Part shown: in pieces, positions 22,041 through 24,408 of the stretch
How the letters are laid out: the number at the start of each line of letters is the position of its first letter
Position numbering within the stretch: the stretch's first letter is position 1
NCBI GenBank assembly: GCA_036897095.1
Contig: JAYMSP010002419.1
Span: forward strand, 1-24,408
Origin: Plantago elongata
Taxonomy: Eukaryota > Streptophyta > Magnoliopsida > Lamiales > Plantaginaceae
DNA: 24,408 nucleotides
Reading direction: 5' to 3'
Made by a program: the position numbers and the translations under genes
Notes under the pieces: generated by a model
What the model saw: the letters and a program-made list of their open reading frames with translations, nothing else
The model's database searches: none
Told to the model about the DNA's origin: nothing

Positions 22041-22390
22041 GGATTCGAAAAACACCCATATCCGAATAGACCCAACCCGATACAATATGAAATATTTTGT
22101 ATCCGAAATGAGCCAAACCCAAATAACACCTGAATCCGAAAATATTTGACCCGAAATAATTTTTTAAAAAAATCCGAAAAGACCCGAACCCGAATTGACA
22201 TGAATATAAAGTGACCCGGTCCGAGATGCTCTCATCCAAAAGTGACCCGAAATATAATAATTCAAAATGACCTGATCGTTCAAGACCCGAACCCGAACGT
22301 GATCCAAACCCGATTCGAATTTGACCCGAACATTTATTAATTCGAATGGGTTGATCCAATCTCGATCTGAATGACTCGAATGTCAGATCT
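22041..22390 (+). repeat. Degenerate ACCCGA satellite, block 2
   Basis: The same GACCCGAA/ATCCGAAA vocabulary as block 1, in the same orientation but more scrambled, after about 550 bases of plain AT-rich DNA. A 149-codon open frame on the minus strand (22000-22449) lies mostly in these repeats and encodes only their echo. Confidence 0.78.
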
Positions 22391-22763
22391 AGTTTATCAA
22401 GTATGTATCTATAAAATATTTTATTAATATAATTTATGAGTAATTTCATGTTAAAATCAACTTAAGAAATTGTTTTAAAGGTCACACTCAGGCATGACAT
22501 GACATGACATTATGGATGAATTGGAGTACTCCACAACCTTCTACCTGTTAATCGACCTGAGAGGCAGGATATTAGAGGTTGGATCCGTGCGTGAATTCAT
22601 AAGGAGAGGACAATATAGAGTCGATAATGTACTTGAAATTAATGCATGCATGGTCTCTTTTGTCCAAATTACAAGTTAACCATTGACAACTATCAATGAT
22701 CATGACAAGCCATCACCTGCACTTGTGCACTTATTCAATTCGCCAAACGATTAATACTTAAAA

Positions 22764-23018
22764 AGGGGCTGACTGAAGTAGCATTCAAATGCTCGTTTGG
22801 ATGCTACTTGGTGATTTTGTGTTGATTATGACATTTAAATGTCGAAGATTAAAATGGCTCTACATTAGCAACATTTTTCTATACCTAAATAACAAACCTA
22901 TAATACCATATCCAATTATAATTCTATACCAAACACAATTTTAACAATTCCACTATAATTTCGATCACTATTCAAGCATTTAAATTGAAATATTTAAGTC
23001 GCATGTCAATCAGCCCCT
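22764..23018. mobile_element. MITE-like element, 255 bp
   Basis: The left end reads AGGGGCTGACTGAAGTAG and the right end reads, reversed, AGGGGCTGATTGACATGC, giving an inverted repeat of about 13 bases with one mismatch. The inside is AT-rich and non-coding. The flanks (TTAAAA and AAATAA) do not give a certain target duplication, so the superfamily (hAT or Harbinger) is open. An internal segment is shared with 5529-5594. Confidence 0.6.
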
Positions 23019-23661
23019 AAATAATTTATTTTTGAAAAACAAAACCTCAAGAAATCTAAATTTATTTAAGGAAACTTTGGAGTCAATCTTTATAGATATA
23101 CAAAAAAGGCCACCACACGTAGCTAAAATAGGTACAAATTTCAATCAACAAGATTAGTGATCATTTTATAATGAACCTTACGTTATTGATAAATCAATTT
23201 TCAGGTGGCTTCCTCGTGAGATGTTGATAAAAATGGAGTAGCATTACGTACTTAGCATATAGCCGCCATGAAGCCAAATTAGGTTAAAAGTTATTTAACA
23301 TCATATGTTTGGCTTCTCTAATTGTCTTGTGTCTTGTCCAACAACAAGAGTAATTATATAAAGTAGTAACATAATTAACCAACTTCTCCTTCTCCAACAA
23401 ATCAAACCTGATTACTATTTCTCACCTTTCTTTTTGAAAATGAAGTTGTTCAAAATGCATGATTTTCCTTTAGAAATTATACAAAGTACTACCATAATTA
23501 GAATTAGTGGATCCTGATTTATACTTATAATTATAACCTTGACTATACTTGCACCATTACAAGATCAAGTGCTGATGATGCAGCGTTTTTCTCATAAGCC
23601 TATTTGGGTTGGGCCTTTGTACTATTTTAATTGTAATGGTTTGGGTAGTATTTGACGACAT
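23019..23661. other. AT-rich spacer before the second Harbinger element
   Basis: I see no gene, RNA or clear repeat here. Confidence 0.4.
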
Positions 23662-23664
23662 TTA

Positions 23665-24408
23665 GACCGCCTGGGGGCGCGCCCCCAACGCGAGGCGTCC
23701 CTTCCCGCGGCGTGGGCGTGCCACGCCATGGCGTTCCAGCAGCCAACTGGCTGCTGCCACGTGTTTTTCGTTTTTCTTTTTTATTTCTTTTTTCGATTTT
23801 CGATTTTTATCCGTTTTTTAACGATAATATCTCCAAAAATACAAAATAAAAAAATATGAAAAAATCACCAACGGCTACGTTTTTTCAGGATCTACAAAAT
23901 GAGATCAAATTTGATTTTGTTTTTAATTTTTTAATTTTTCATTTTGAATTTTGAATTTTGAATTTCCCCCCGAATTTCCAACAAAAACATCTATAAAACA
24001 ACCCCCAATCTTCATATTTTTTCACCTCATCCCAACTCCAAATCCTCTTTCTCTCTTAATTAAACTCAAAAAACTCTCTTTTCCCAAAACGCCCTTTCCC
24101 CAAAACTCTCTTCTTCCTCTGTATTAATCATGTCCAACTCAGTTGAAGAAAGCAGTACTTCATCCGAAAACAGTTCGTCATCTGATGAACTTCGCGATGT
24201 TGCTTTTTCAACCAATCCTTTCTTACGAATGCAAAACCTAATATTCCAGAACATACCACCTATAATCCAATACTACCAACAACAACTACAACAACAAGTC
24301 CAGCCACGACGTAGCGGTTACACACGTGCTTACATTGACAGAGAGCGAGAAGATTGTGCCGTTCGCTTAGAGCGAGACTACTTCGGTGTTCGTCCAAAAT
24401 ATGCATCA
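23665..24408 (+). mobile_element. Left part of a second PIF/Harbinger element (cut by the window end)
   Basis: TTA at 23662-23664 is followed by GACCGCCTGG, the same first bases as the termini of the element at 17628-20205. A GC-rich subterminal zone follows: the perfect palindrome GGGGGCGCGCCCCC (about 23672-23685), the hairpin GGCGTGG-GCGTG-CCACGCC (23709-23727) and the hairpin CAGCAGCCA-AC-TGGCTGCTG (23737-23756). A transposase-like frame opens at 24130. The right end lies outside the window. Confidence 0.75.
24130..24408 (+). CDS. Harbinger transposase, N-terminal part (partial)
   Basis: From ATG at 24130, 93 codons run open to the last base of the window. A Ser/Glu-rich start (MSNSVEESSTSSENSSSSDE) leads to a Gln-rich stretch and then to RSGYTRAYIDREREDCAVRL, ERDYFGVRPKYAS. 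The T-R-x-Y-I-x-R-x-R-E block followed by a DYF motif is the region just before the helical domain in plant PIF/Harbinger transposases; the dead element at 17628-20205 has the equivalent TRTYIN and EDYFAENCEY. The protein normally goes on to helical and DDE nuclease domains, which lie beyond the window. The frame has no lesion so far. The call depends on this one motif plus the terminal repeat upstream. Confidence 0.72.
   Translation, partial: MSNSVEESSTSSENSSSSDELRDVAFSTNPFLRMQNLIFQNIPPIIQYYQQQLQQQVQPRRSGYTRAYIDREREDCAVRLERDYFGVRPKYAS

Noticed and set aside
22000-22449. A 149-codon open frame on the minus strand
   Set aside because: It overlaps ACCCGA satellite block 2 almost entirely; its FGS/SGS-rich sequence is a translation of the repeat, with no domain.
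22491-22511. Three tandem copies of CATGA
   Set aside because: A very short simple repeat, expected by chance or slippage in AT-rich DNA.

Overview
This window is nuclear DNA from a flowering plant, most likely a eudicot. It is AT-rich, its genes carry GT-AG introns, and it holds typical plant families (NAC, F-box, OPT, plant bromodomain, PIF/Harbinger). I cannot name the species. I read no bacterial operon, CRISPR array, rRNA or tRNA gene.

Layout. Positions 1-3000 hold wreckage: the 5' part of an OTU-type deubiquitinase gene on the minus strand (three exons, then an in-frame stop) and a decayed F-box fragment on the plus strand. Positions 3060-4212 hold a divergent, single-exon NAC-domain gene (minus strand). 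Its acidic tail was duplicated in tandem and the second copy is out of frame. Positions 4213-6868 are mostly AT-rich spacer with repeat relics and one gene-like stretch I cannot identify. Positions 6869-10034 hold a complete seven-exon oligopeptide transporter (OPT family, 745 aa, minus strand). Positions 11093-15431 hold a complete seven-exon nuclear bromodomain protein (578 aa, minus strand), with about four copies of a 197-bp tandem repeat just upstream.

From 17.6 kb the DNA is dominated by mobile elements. Positions 17628-20205 are a full-length but dead PIF/Harbinger DNA transposon, bounded by TTA target duplications and short terminal inverted repeats. It contains a stop-ridden DDE transposase and a relic of the SANT/Myb-like accessory ORF. 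Two blocks of degenerate ACCCGA-type satellite follow (21135-21486 and 22041-22390), then a 255-bp MITE-like element. At the right edge, from 23665, a second Harbinger element begins with the same terminal motif; its transposase frame is still open where the window ends.

The host genes do not form a pathway. The NAC protein and the bromodomain protein would act in the nucleus on transcription and chromatin, and the OPT protein in a membrane moving peptides or metal chelates. I found no convincing previously undescribed system. The best leads are structural: the NAC tail duplication with frameshift, the duplicated splice acceptor in OPT intron 1, the repeat array upstream of the bromodomain gene, and the dead and possibly live Harbinger pair sharing terminal motifs.
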